Source: Desulfobulbus sp.
Lineage (GTDB): Bacteria > Desulfobacterota > Desulfobulbia > Desulfobulbales > Desulfobulbaceae
Length of the DNA stretch: 64,000 nucleotides
Direction of reading: 5' to 3'
Assembly: GCA_031280615.1 (NCBI GenBank)
Contig: JAITGO010000018.1
Location: 1 to 64,000 of the forward strand
How positions within the stretch are numbered: the first letter of the stretch is position 1; each line of letters opens with the position of its first letter. The translations under genes were made by a program, and so were the position numbers. This document shows positions 17,840 through 27,200 of this stretch, in pieces. The notes below the pieces were generated by a model. It ran no database searches, was not told the origin of the DNA, and worked only from the letters and a program-made list of their open reading frames with translations.

Positions 17840-18319
17840 TCACAGGACGGATTCGATATCCCGTTCAAGCAGGCCTCGGGCGGCGTAGCCCGGATATTTC
17901 TTCACCACTTGTCCGTTTTTATTGACCAGAAACGAGGTCGGCAGAGCCACCACATTGCCGAAATCGCGGGTTGTCGTCCTGTTGGCCATCAGAACCGGGT
18001 AGTTGATGTGCGCCTGGCGTACCAATCGCGCCACCACGTCGCTTCCGCCTTCGTCCACCGCCAGGGCGACCACGGAAAATCCCTGCTGTTGAAATTTAAC
18101 CTGCAACTCTTTCAAGGTCGGAATTTCCTGCAGGCACGGCGGGCACCAGGTGGCGAAAAAGGTGACCAGCACGGCTTTGCCCCGATAATTTTCGCTGGCG
18201 ACCATTGAGCCGTCGATCGCCGCCGGCAGCGAAAAGGACGGCATGTCAACCCCACCCCGTGCTTGCGTGGTCCAGGCGAACAGACACAAACCGAGAGCCA
18301 GTATTGTAATCGTTCTCAT
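17840..18319 (-). CDS. TlpA-like thioredoxin-fold protein (periplasmic thiol-disulfide oxidoreductase)
   Basis: 159 residues. An N-terminal signal peptide (~1-22) is followed by a TlpA/ResA-type thioredoxin domain. The redox motif WCPPC lies near residue 60 within VTFFATWCPPCLQEIPTL, and the cis-Pro segment is VVALPTSFLV. Such proteins reduce disulfides in the periplasm, often for cytochrome c maturation, which fits the nearby CcsA-type gene, though they are not in one operon. ATG at 18319 has GAGG eight bases upstream; ATG at 18325 is possible. The 400 bases before it hold no recognisable gene. Confidence 0.88.
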   Translation of the reverse strand: MRTITILALGLCLFAWTTQARGGVDMPSFSLPAAIDGSMVASENYRGKAVLVTFFATWCPPCLQEIPTLKELQVKFQQQGFSVVALAVDEGGSDVVARLVRQAHINYPVLMANRTTTRDFGNVVALPTSFLVNKNGQVVKKYPGYAARGLLERDIESVL

Positions 18320-18726
18320 CGTCATAGCCTCAAAAAGATAAAAAATCCAATTCCCGCCGCCATCGCCGGGACCGTCCCGATTTTCCGCAACCGGGCCTCC
18401 GAAACCACCCGAACCCACGGTAACCGGCAACGCGGGCAACACGCCGACTTTCACCAAATTGCGCCCTTCGCCGCCCGGATCGACCGCACGCCTGCCTCCG
18501 GGATGCAGGCGACATACTTTCCCAGAACAACGGGGAGATTGTTTTCGTGGCATTCATCCTAGCAAGCGGAGCGCCGTGGCGCAAGCCATGTTCGTCTTTT
18601 TCTTTCACAGGCCTGCCCCATCGGTGAAAACCGTTGCGCCCTGACCGTGTTCCGGGTAGATAGTCCACGTATTGTTCGTCATGATCGGGATTTCCTATTG
18701 CCAAACCTCCTCGCCCTTCTGCGCTC
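18320..18726. other. Intergenic stretch between divergent tlpA-like and surA-like genes
   Basis: About 400 bases without a supportable gene. Open frames here lack ribosome sites and family resemblance. I looked for riboswitch hallmarks (cobalamin, SAM, cyclic-di-GMP) and found none that fit. A small GC-rich inverted repeat around the GCCTGCCTCCGGGATGCAGGC segment (18490-18512) is the only structure noted. It presumably holds both divergent promoters, but none is convincing by eye. Confidence 0.5.
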
Positions 18727-19710
18727 ATGTTATCGAGAACCGTCTTTTTTTCCGCTTTGTTTCTGTTGCTGCCTCTTTTGTCCGGTGCCTCCGCCAATGT
18801 CGTCGACCGCAGCGTGGCCGTCGTCAACGACGACACCATCACCCTCTCGGAGGTCAATGAATTCGGCCAGCCCCTGTTCAAGAAAGTAGCGGACGAAGTA
18901 CCGGCGGACCGACGGGAGGCCGCCTTGCAGGAGGCCCGGCTGGCGGTGATCGACAAGCTGATCGAAAAGAAACTCATCGTCCAGGAAGCCAAGAAATTTG
19001 GCCTCCTGGTCAATGACCAGGAAGTGGAAACCGCGTTTCAGCGGATACTCGCCAACAGCAAAACCACGGAAGAACAGTTCCGCAAGGACATCGCCGCCGA
19101 AGGGATGAGCGAGAAACAGTATCGCGAGGGACTGCGGGAGCAGATCCTGAGTTCGAAACTGATCAACCACGAGGTGCGCACCAAGGTGGTCATTGCCGAC
19201 AGTGCCGTTCGCGATTATTACAACACCCACTACATCACCGTCGCCGAAGGCGGCGAGTACTATCTCAAGCAGATAGGATGCATCTGGGGAACCGCAACTC
19301 CAAGCGGGGCCACCCCATCGCAGGAAGAGGCCAAGCAGAAGATCGAGAAAGCCCACGCTCTTGCAACGAAAGGGAAAGATTTCAAAGAATTGGCCAAAGA
19401 ATACTCCGACCTGCCCTCTGCCACGGAAGGTGGCGATCTGGGACACTTCCAGCAAGACGAGATGGCCCCCTTCATTCGTGATGCCGTCATTCATCTCAAG
19501 CCCGGCGAGGTCAGCCCGATTGTCGAGCACGATAACGCCTACCACTTTTTCAAACTCGTTTCCCACCAGCAAGGCCAAGCGGTCGCCCAAGAACCCTTTG
19601 ACGAGGTCAAGGAGCAAATCCGGGAGAAGCTGTACCAGCAGGCCCTGGAGCAACGTTTCAAGGATTGGCTGACTTCCATCCGGGAGAAGGCCTACATTAA
19701 AGTCCTCTGA
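18727..19710 (+). CDS. SurA-like periplasmic peptidyl-prolyl isomerase/chaperone
   Basis: 327 residues. A signal peptide (~1-24, ending SGASA) precedes a SurA N-terminal helical chaperone domain (VVDRSVAVVNDDTITLSEV, typical of SurA) at ~25-150. One parvulin domain (~165-270) follows, with KDFKELAKEYSD, GGDLGHF and the GEVSPIVEHDNAYHFFKL strand. Escherichia coli SurA has 428 residues and two parvulin domains, so this is the shorter single-isomerase form. It folds outer-membrane proteins, plausibly including the autotransporter at 374. It is followed after 108 bases by rodZ. Confidence 0.9.
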   Translation: MLSRTVFFSALFLLLPLLSGASANVVDRSVAVVNDDTITLSEVNEFGQPLFKKVADEVPADRREAALQEARLAVIDKLIEKKLIVQEAKKFGLLVNDQEVETAFQRILANSKTTEEQFRKDIAAEGMSEKQYREGLREQILSSKLINHEVRTKVVIADSAVRDYYNTHYITVAEGGEYYLKQIGCIWGTATPSGATPSQEEAKQKIEKAHALATKGKDFKELAKEYSDLPSATEGGDLGHFQQDEMAPFIRDAVIHLKPGEVSPIVEHDNAYHFFKLVSHQQGQAVAQEPFDEVKEQIREKLYQQALEQRFKDWLTSIREKAYIKVL

Positions 19711-19818
19711 TTAAAATCCTCTGTTTCTTCCAACAGATCGAGTAGACTCCGTTTTTGCAACAAACACGCCCCGCACTCCTGGCTGGGCTATTCACCATCC
19801 CTTGATCGATTGTATGGT

Positions 19819-20628
19819 ATGAGCACTGAGGAGACTTCGCCCCAACTTCCCGCCGATGCACCGCTTTCGGTGGGTGAACAACTTCGGCAAGCGCGTCGGG
19901 ACAAATCGCTGTCCCTGGAGGAAATAGCCACAGCCACCAGGATCTCACGCACCAACCTGGAGGCGATCGAGAACATGGATTTTGGCCGGTTGCCGGCCGA
20001 TTCCTTCACCAGGGGCCAGATCACGCTGTATGCCGCTTCCCTGGACTTGGACGGCGGTGCCCTCGCCGCCCGCTTTTTCCTTGAACGGGATGGAGGCAAG
20101 CGTCCTCAACTGACCCCCCTGCAGCAAAGCCTGCGCAAACAGCAACTGGCTCCGAAAAAACTGGCGGAGCCGGCCCATGTCTCCTCGGCCACCATCGCCG
20201 GCATCCTCTTTCTGCTCATCGTCTGTTCCTTCACCGCCTTCTGCCTCTACTTTTCCTGGAATCCCTTTGCCTTCCTGACCGATAAGCTCTTCCCCTCCAC
20301 CGCCTCCACCAAGTCGCTTTTTCATCCCGCCGACCCGGCAACCAGCAACGGCGGCCAACACAACAACGTCCAGGTCCAGGCATTTTTTAAGCAAGACTGC
20401 CGGGTTCTTGTCACGCTCGACCACAAGCCCGCTTTCGAACACACCTACCCCAAGGGTGCCAGTGTGTTATGGGAGGCGGACAAGCAGATGTCGCTCGAAT
20501 TTTTTCAGCCCGACAGCGCCGAGTTGCAGCTAAACGGAACCCCGCTCTCCTTTCCCGCCGGCTCCGGCGGCCGCTATCTGCTTCATTTGCCCCCCGCACC
20601 TTCTTCCCCTGCCACGCCCGCTCAATGA
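19819..20628 (+). CDS. RodZ-like cytoskeletal membrane protein
   Basis: 269 residues. The N-terminal helix-turn-helix domain (SVGEQLRQARRDKSLSLEEIATATRIS, ~17-75) is of the Xre/RodZ type. A linker and a single transmembrane helix (~137-160, ATIAGILFLLIVCSFTAF) follow. The C-terminal periplasmic beta domain (~195-260) is DUF4115-like. RodZ links MreB filaments to the membrane in rod-shaped cells. The start is ATG at 19819; TTG at 19810 is also open and neither has a strong ribosome site. The stop overlaps recO (ATGA). Confidence 0.85.
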   Translation: MSTEETSPQLPADAPLSVGEQLRQARRDKSLSLEEIATATRISRTNLEAIENMDFGRLPADSFTRGQITLYAASLDLDGGALAARFFLERDGGKRPQLTPLQQSLRKQQLAPKKLAEPAHVSSATIAGILFLLIVCSFTAFCLYFSWNPFAFLTDKLFPSTASTKSLFHPADPATSNGGQHNNVQVQAFFKQDCRVLVTLDHKPAFEHTYPKGASVLWEADKQMSLEFFQPDSAELQLNGTPLSFPAGSGGRYLLHLPPAPSSPATPAQ

Positions 20629-21458
20629 ATCTTGGCAGCACGTGCGGGATCGTTCTGCGCGTTGTTGACTACGGCGAGGCGGACAAACTGGTCACCCTCT
20701 ACTGCCCCGACCTCGGGCGGGTGACGGGTATCGCCAAAGGGGCCAAGAAAAGCAAGCGCCGCTTTGTCAACAAGCTCGAAGAATTCAGCCTGCTCCGTTT
20801 TTTCTATCGACCGCCGCGCGGGCCGGTGGGACTCTTGCTGATCAGCGAGGCGGAACTCCTGGCCGCACATTTGTCGCTACGCAGCGATTTCCGGCGCTAT
20901 GCCGCCGCCATGTATCTGGGCGAACTGACATTGCGCTTCACCCGCGACAACGACCCGGACCAGCGGCTGTACATCTTGCTCAAATGGGCGCTTGCCGCCT
21001 TGAACCAAGGAAAGGCGCAGCAGCAGATCGTCACGCTTTTTCACCTGCACCTGCTGGAAACCGTCGGCTACCGCCCCGAATTGAACCGCTGTGCGGCTTG
21101 TCATCAATCGGTCCAGGCACAACGCCGCTACATTTTCCTGCCCGGCTCGGGTTCGCTCCTGTGCGACACCTGCTCCCTGGGCAGAGCCAGCCATGCCCTG
21201 CACCTGTCGGTCCAGACCATACGTCTGCTGGCCAGCGCGCAGTCCTTCGAGCTCGACCGGCTGTACCGGCTGCGTTTCTCCCAACAAGCCCTGGGCGAAG
21301 CGATGATGGCCCTGCACCATTTCTCCCTCCATCTTCTGCAGCAGGATGTCCACTCCTGGCGTCTTCTCCGCCCGCTGATGCTCGACCTTCCTCCGTGCCC
21401 CGATCCCTCGCATTCGGGGAGAAGGGACGAAAAAGAGCGAACCGGTTGGAACAGTTAG
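20625..21458 (+). CDS. recO: DNA repair protein RecO
   Basis: 277 residues. The N-terminal OB-fold carries GIVLRVVDYGEADKLVTLY and GVTGIAKGAKKSKRRF-like basic strands (~8-50). A helical part is followed by a zinc knuckle (NRCAACH ... LLCDTC). RecO loads RecA on SSB-coated gaps together with RecR. The start overlaps the rodZ stop (20625-20628), suggesting coupled translation. The C-terminal ~25 residues are polar and look divergent. Confidence 0.92.
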   Translation: MNLGSTCGIVLRVVDYGEADKLVTLYCPDLGRVTGIAKGAKKSKRRFVNKLEEFSLLRFFYRPPRGPVGLLLISEAELLAAHLSLRSDFRRYAAAMYLGELTLRFTRDNDPDQRLYILLKWALAALNQGKAQQQIVTLFHLHLLETVGYRPELNRCAACHQSVQAQRRYIFLPGSGSLLCDTCSLGRASHALHLSVQTIRLLASAQSFELDRLYRLRFSQQALGEAMMALHHFSLHLLQQDVHSWRLLRPLMLDLPPCPDPSHSGRRDEKERTGWNS

Positions 21459-21519
21459 AGACGCCGGCATCAAGCAGAGTATTCTCGTTGTTATTATCAA
21501 CAATTAGACAAGATGGCTC

Positions 21520-21546
21520 TTGACTGTGCCGGGGTTTTCATTTAAT
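21520..21546 (+). promoter_or_regulatory. Candidate promoter for the GH17-GT2 gene
   Basis: TTGACT (21520-21525) and TTTAAT (21541-21546) match five of six consensus bases each. The 15-base spacer is shorter than ideal. It lies 62 bases past the recO stop and about 135 bases before the start codon, leaving a long structured leader. Confidence 0.45.
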
Positions 21547-21572
21547 CATCGCACAATCCGTTGTTGTGCCGA

Positions 21573-21620
21573 CGCGATTTTCCAGCGGTTTGTCCGAAAA
21601 ATCCGGACAAAGAAATCGCG
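21573..21620 (+). promoter_or_regulatory. Nested hairpin in the leader of the GH17-GT2 gene
   Basis: The outer stem CGCGATTT/AAATCGCG (21573-21580 with 21613-21620) encloses a perfect inner stem TTTGTCCG/CGGACAAA (21589-21596 with 21604-21611). A further short hairpin GCACAA/TTGTGC stands just upstream (21551-21569). Seven bases after the outer stem a T6 run begins, so it could act as a leaky terminator or leader control element. Its function is not known. Confidence 0.5.
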
Positions 21621-21682
21621 CTCAGAGTTTTTTGTCCAAGCTCGCAGTCACCTTATTCCATTCCTCAACCCACACGCGCCCT

Positions 21683-24298
21683 ATGAATCGTTCCGGCCTG
21701 ATCATAACCCTTCTCATGGGCTGCCTTGCCATTCTCCTGTGGAAGGTGGTCAATGCGCCCGATATGGAACCGTCCTGGCCTTCCAAGATCCAGGGCTTTT
21801 CCTTCTCCCCCTTTCGGGCGGGACAGTCCCCCAGCAAGCGGATTTATCCGAGTATTGAACAGATCGACCGGGATCTCGCCATCCTGGCCGGCGATGTCCA
21901 CGCCGTGCGTTCCTACACCGTGGAGGACAATCTAGCCGAAATTCCAAGGCTGGCCGCGGCCCGGGGACTCAATGTCACGCTCGGAGCCTGGATTACCGAC
22001 GACACCGAGAGCAACGAACAGGAGATTGCCAAACTGATCAAGGTGTACCAGGAAAACCACCGGAACATCATCCGGGTGCTGGTCGGCAATGAAGTCATGC
22101 TTCGGGGCGAGCAAACCGCCGACCAGATGATCAAGTATGTCGAAACGGTCAAGAAATCCGTCTGGGCACCGGTGAGCATCGCCGAACCGTGGCATGTCTG
22201 GCTCCAGTATCCGAAACTGGTCGAGCATGTCGATTTTATCGCGGTCCATCTCCTACCCTACTGGGAGGGCATTCCGGTGGACGAGGCGGTCGATTACTGC
22301 GTGATGCGCTACAACGAGCTCAAGCAACGCTACCCCGGCAAGGAAATCGTCATTTCCGAGGTGGGCTGGCCGAGCGGCGGCCGCATCCGGCAGAAAGCCG
22401 TGGCCAGCCCGGCCAACCAGGCCAAATTTCTGCGCCGCTTTCTCGATGTGGCCGAAAAGAACAACTATACCTATTACATCATGGAGGCCTTCGACCAGAT
22501 CTGGAAAAAGGATCTGGAAGGCGAGGCCGGCAGCCTTTGGGGGGTCTACAACGACGCGCGGCAGCCGAAATTCGAATTCATCAAGCCGGTCATTACCATC
22601 CCCCAATGGCGTGAACTGGCGGCCATCAGCATCGGCCTGGCGGTCATTCTCCTGTTGTTTTTGTTCCGGGACAGCAGGGGGCTCCTCGACCGGGGCCGCG
22701 GTTTTCTCGCCATCATTGCCTATGCCATTACGACCTTTGCCGTCTGGATGGTTTATGACTTCCAGCAGCAGTACATGACCGCCTCCACCCTGCTGGTGGG
22801 GGTCGTCCTCCTCTTTGCCGCCACCGGTGCCATCTTGGTCATTCTGGCCGAGGCGCACGAATGGGCGGAATCGCTGTGGATCAAGAAATGGCGACGCCTG
22901 CCGCAACCGATTTCGCTCGAAGCGGTGCCCGACGACGCCCTGCCCATGGTTTCGGTCCACGTGCCCGCCTACAACGAACCGCCGGACATGATGATCGACA
23001 CGATCAATGCCTTGGCCGCGCTCAATTATCCCCGATTCGAGGTGTTGATCATCGACAACAACACCAAAGATCCGGCCGTTTGGGAACCGGTTGCCGCCCA
23101 TTGCCAGACCATGGGCCCGCGCTTCCGCTTCTTCCATGTCGATCCGCTCTCCGGCTTCAAGGCGGGCGCCCTCAATTACGCCCTGAGGCAGACGGCACCC
23201 GAGGCTGAAGTGGTGGCGGTGATCGACAGCGATTACATGGTCGAACCCGACTGGCTGCGGGCTCTGGTGCCCCAGTTCGCCGACGAGAACATGGCCATCG
23301 TCCAAGCGCCCCAGGACTACCGCGACGGCGAGGAAAACGCCTTCAAAGCCATGTGCCTGGCCGAATACCGCGGGTTCTTCCAAATCGGCATGGTCACCCG
23401 CAACGAACGCAACGCCATCATCCAGCATGGCACCATGACCATGGTCCGCCGCCGGGTGCTCGACGAGGTCGGTGGCTGGGCCGAATGGTGCATCACCGAG
23501 GATGCGGAGTTGGGGCTGCGCATCTTCGAGAAGGGATACGCGGCCAGTTATACCCCTTACAGCTTTGGCAAAGGGTTGATGCCGGACACCTTCCTCGACT
23601 TCAAGAAACAGCGGTTCCGCTGGGCCTACGGCTCGGTGCTCATTCTCCGCCACCACATGATGACCATGTTCGGCCTGGAACCGACCCGGCTTACCCGCGG
23701 CCAACGCTATCACTTCCTGGCCGGATGGCTGCCCTGGTTCGCCGACGGCATCAACATGCTGTTCAATATCCTGGCCTTGGGCTGGTCTTGGGGCATGATC
23801 TTCTTCCCCGACTACCTGTCCCCGCCGCCCATCGCTTTCGCCTCCTTGCCGGCGATGCTGTTTTTCTTCAAGAGCTTCAAGATGTTTTTTCTCTACCGCT
23901 CCAGGGTGATCGCCACCCGCAGGCAGAGCCTGGCGGCGGGACTCGCCGGCCTGGCCCTGTCGCATACCATTGCCCGGGCCATGCTGACCGGATTCCTCAC
24001 CCGCCGGATCGGCTTTTTCCGGACCCCGAAAAATGCGCAGGCCAATGCCATCATCAAAGCGCTGGGGGATGCCCGCGAGGAACTGCTGTTCGTTATCGCC
24101 CTGGCGCTGGCGATCGTCGGGGTTCTGCTGCGCAAGGACAGCGACATGCTCGACATCCGCATCTGGACCTCGGTTCTGGCCATCCAGGCCATTCCCTATG
24201 CGGCCTCGGTGCTGGTGTCCCTGATCAGCGGCATGCCCAAGCTGTCTGCCAAGTTGATCGGCGTGATGGCGCCGTTGCGGGGATTGAAGGAGGAATGA
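21683..24298 (+). CDS. GH17-GT2 fusion membrane protein, beta-glucan (NdvB-like) synthase
   Basis: 871 residues. An N-terminal membrane anchor (~5-22) precedes a GH17-type beta-1,3-glucan barrel (~45-310) with VGNEV (acid/base Glu ~137) and SEVGWPSGG (nucleophile Glu ~226). Membrane helices (~320-415) follow, then a processive family 2 glycosyltransferase (~430-660) with DNNTKD, DSD, QAPQDYRD, TEDAELG and QRFRWAYG. The C-terminus is a cluster of membrane helices. Similar GH17-GT2 fusions in Pseudomonas and Bradyrhizobium make and remodel cyclic or branched beta-1,3/1,6 glucans. The inferred role is making glucan at the inner membrane and transglycosylating it in the periplasm. The ATG at 21683 gives a normal anchor; upstream in-frame sequence is leader. 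It ends directly against the convergent helicase gene. Confidence 0.9.
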   Translation: MNRSGLIITLLMGCLAILLWKVVNAPDMEPSWPSKIQGFSFSPFRAGQSPSKRIYPSIEQIDRDLAILAGDVHAVRSYTVEDNLAEIPRLAAARGLNVTLGAWITDDTESNEQEIAKLIKVYQENHRNIIRVLVGNEVMLRGEQTADQMIKYVETVKKSVWAPVSIAEPWHVWLQYPKLVEHVDFIAVHLLPYWEGIPVDEAVDYCVMRYNELKQRYPGKEIVISEVGWPSGGRIRQKAVASPANQAKFLRRFLDVAEKNNYTYYIMEAFDQIWKKDLEGEAGSLWGVYNDARQPKFEFIKPVITIPQWRELAAISIGLAVILLLFLFRDSRGLLDRGRGFLAIIAYAITTFAVWMVYDFQQQYMTASTLLVGVVLLFAATGAILVILAEAHEWAESLWIKKWRRLPQPISLEAVPDDALPMVSVHVPAYNEPPDMMIDTINALAALNYPRFEVLIIDNNTKDPAVWEPVAAHCQTMGPRFRFFHVDPLSGFKAGALNYALRQTAPEAEVVAVIDSDYMVEPDWLRALVPQFADENMAIVQAPQDYRDGEENAFKAMCLAEYRGFFQIGMVTRNERNAIIQHGTMTMVRRRVLDEVGGWAEWCITEDAELGLRIFEKGYAASYTPYSFGKGLMPDTFLDFKKQRFRWAYGSVLILRHHMMTMFGLEPTRLTRGQRYHFLAGWLPWFADGINMLFNILALGWSWGMIFFPDYLSPPPIAFASLPAMLFFFKSFKMFFLYRSRVIATRRQSLAAGLAGLALSHTIARAMLTGFLTRRIGFFRTPKNAQANAIIKALGDAREELLFVIALALAIVGVLLRKDSDMLDIRIWTSVLAIQAIPYAASVLVSLISGMPKLSAKLIGVMAPLRGLKEE

Positions 24299-27200
24299 TT
24301 AATTGGCGCGGATCAGTTCGAGCAATTCCTCGGCGCTGATCCGCGAGCTGACATCGGCCCCCTCGAGCAGCGAGTTGGCCAAATCGCGTTTTTCCTGGTG
24401 GAGGCGCACGATTTTTTCTTCGATGGTGTTGGCGGTGACCAGCCGGTAGACGGTCACCGGCCGCTTCTGGCCGATCCGATGCGCCCGGTCGGCGGCCTGA
24501 TCCTCCACCGCCGGATTCCACCAGGGATCCATGTGGATGACATAATCGGCGGCGGTCAGATTCAATCCCAGGCCACCGGCCTTCAGGCTGATCAAAAACA
24601 GGTCGCCCTCACCTGCCTGAAAACTTTCCACCTGTCCCTGCCGCTCCTTGGTGGGGGTGGCGCCGTCCAGGTATTTATAAGCGATTCCCTTTTCGTCGAG
24701 AAATTTCCGGATCAAGGCCAGGTGGCCGGTGAACTGGCTGAAAACCAGGGCCTTGTGGCCGCTGCCCAGCAGTTCCTCCACCGTTTCCGCGAAGACCTGG
24801 AGCTTGGTTGAAGGGATATCGATCTGTTCGTTGATCAGCTTGGGGTTGCAGCAGGCCCGCCGCAACCGCATGATCTCCGCCAAGATGCGCAGGTGGCGCC
24901 CTGTCTTCTCGCTGCTGCCCTCGATATTCTCGATAGCCTGCTGCCGCAGGGCCTCGTAAAACCGCATCTCTTCGTCTTGCATCTCCACCCGCAAGGTAAT
25001 CTCGGTCCGAGGCGGCAACTCCTCCAACACCTGCGACTTGATCCGCCGGAGCATGAAGGGGCGGATCAGCTTCTTCAGGGTGCGGCGCGCCTCCCGGTCG
25101 TGGTATTTTTCGATGGGAATGCCGAACCGCCGATTGAACTGCTTGTAGGTGCCCAACAGACCGGGATTGATGAAGCCGAAGAGATTCCACAACTCCCCGA
25201 GGTGGTTTTCAATGGGCGTGCCGGTGGTGATCAGGCGGAAACGGCCATCCAGGCGCATGGCCGCTTTGGATCGCTTAGTTGCCGCATTCTTGATCGCCTG
25301 GGCCTCGTCCAGCACGATCGACTGCCACTTGACCTGGCCCAGCAGCTCGATTTCCTGCTGCATCAAGGTGTAGCTGGTGACGAGCACGTCGAATTTCCCC
25401 AAGGTGGGGATGATCTCGTCCCGATTCGACTCGGAAAACATGTGGAAGGCAAGCGTTGGCGCGAAACGGTGCACCTCGGCCTCCCAATTCATGCACACCG
25501 AGGTGGGGGCCACCACCAGGGACGGTCCCCGATGCGCCAGGCTGAGGATCACCGCGATCGATTGCAGGGTCTTGCCCAGTCCCATGTCGTCGGCCAGGCA
25601 GGCGCCGACCCCGAGATGCGCCAACCGGCTCATCCAGACGAAGCCTTCCTTCTGGTAATCGCGCAACTCCGCCTTCAGGGTCGTGGGGACCTTGGGGGTC
25701 AGCTGCTGGGCTTCGGCAATGGCCTGCAGCCGCTGCCGCCAGCCCTGGTCGGCCTTGGTCTGGGCCTGGTGGGTGAGTTCCTCCAGGGCGATAGCCGCCA
25801 GCGGATGGATCTTCACTTCCAGCTCGTTACCCGGCTGGCTGGTGCCGTAGAGGATGAGTTCCTCCAGCCGATTGCGGAACTCCTGAGTCAGGGCCAAAAA
25901 CTGCCCCTCACCCATGGGAATGAAGCGGCTCCTGGTCTCGCGGACCTTGTCCAGCAGGGTCTTGAGTTCGATCACCTCGTCCTGATCGATTTTCAGCTGA
26001 CCCGAAAGCGAAAACCAATCCTGCTGGCTGGTGCGGATATTCAGATTCAGCTGGTTGATCCCAGCCTGGCGGCGGACCGCCAGCTTTTCCCCTTCCGGCC
26101 ATTCCAGGACAACCCGATCCCTGATCTCCTCGATCTCCAGCAAGACCTGCAAACACTCTTCGGGATCGACCAGATGCCACTCCCGCTTGTTTTCCTGCTC
26201 GAAATCGATCGCCAGGTCGAGGATGGGGCACGATTCCTCGATCTCCCGCGCCTTCTGCTCCTCCAGCCGGATATTGCGTTTGGTCCGCAGCCGCTTGCCG
26301 TTGATTTCACACACCAGGTTCGCCACCCCGACCCCGGGCTTGAGATAGGGGCCACCGTCCCCGAATGGCCGGACAAAGAGTTCGATCCGGAACCCGCTGC
26401 CATAGGGGAGGATGTGCATGCGAATAGTGGAATCGCTTTCCACCAGTTCGGCGGCGATTTCCTCGCCCGGAACTTCGATGGCCGAATGGACGGTCATGAA
26501 GGAGGCGATGTTGCCGATGGCGTCCAATAGCTGGCGGCTGGCGGCAAGCGGGACGAGCAGGCCGTCGCGGCCGGTTATTTCAGCGACCTTGCGGTGCTCC
26601 TCTCCGATGCGGATGATGCGGAACCGGGTGGGGGTCTCGGGCCAGACCGCAACCGAGCCTTCGCCGATGTCCTGGAAGAAATGAATGAAGAGCGATTCGC
26701 CCTTCCGTTCAACCACCAGCTCCGGCTCGCCGGCAACGATCTCGACCGGGGTTTGGGGCGAACGTTTAAGAAAAACCAGGGGATGCCCGACCAGGGCAGG
26801 CAAGCCCTTGTCCGGGTCGAAGACGTGGCCGCCGTTCTTGCCCCCGCTTTCCTCCATGGGGATGAGCGCGGCGCAGAGGGCCCGGTCCTGGCCGGTCAGA
26901 TAGTCGATCTCGCGATCCAGCAACAGCCGTTGCAGAGCAATACTCCGGCCTTTGGTCCAACCGCCGGTGGCCGAACGCTTCTGCTCCCTGGGACTCAATT
27001 CCAGGGAACCGTTCGCATGTTCGACCAGCCAACACAGGCGGGTCGACCGCTCCGGTTCGCGAATCCGGCTGGTTACCTCGATCAACTCCTGCAGGCTTTG
27101 CTTCCAGGGTGCATCGGGCGCGACGATATGGGTCAGGAAGCGGCAGTTGAGCCGTTCGGCTAACTTCTGGGCGCGTTCATGCATGCCCGCCTGGGACGAA

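Noticed and set aside
18330..19013. Reverse-strand gene between tlpA and surA
   Set aside because: The frame overlaps the surA coding start antisense, has low-complexity Arg/Ser composition and no start signal.
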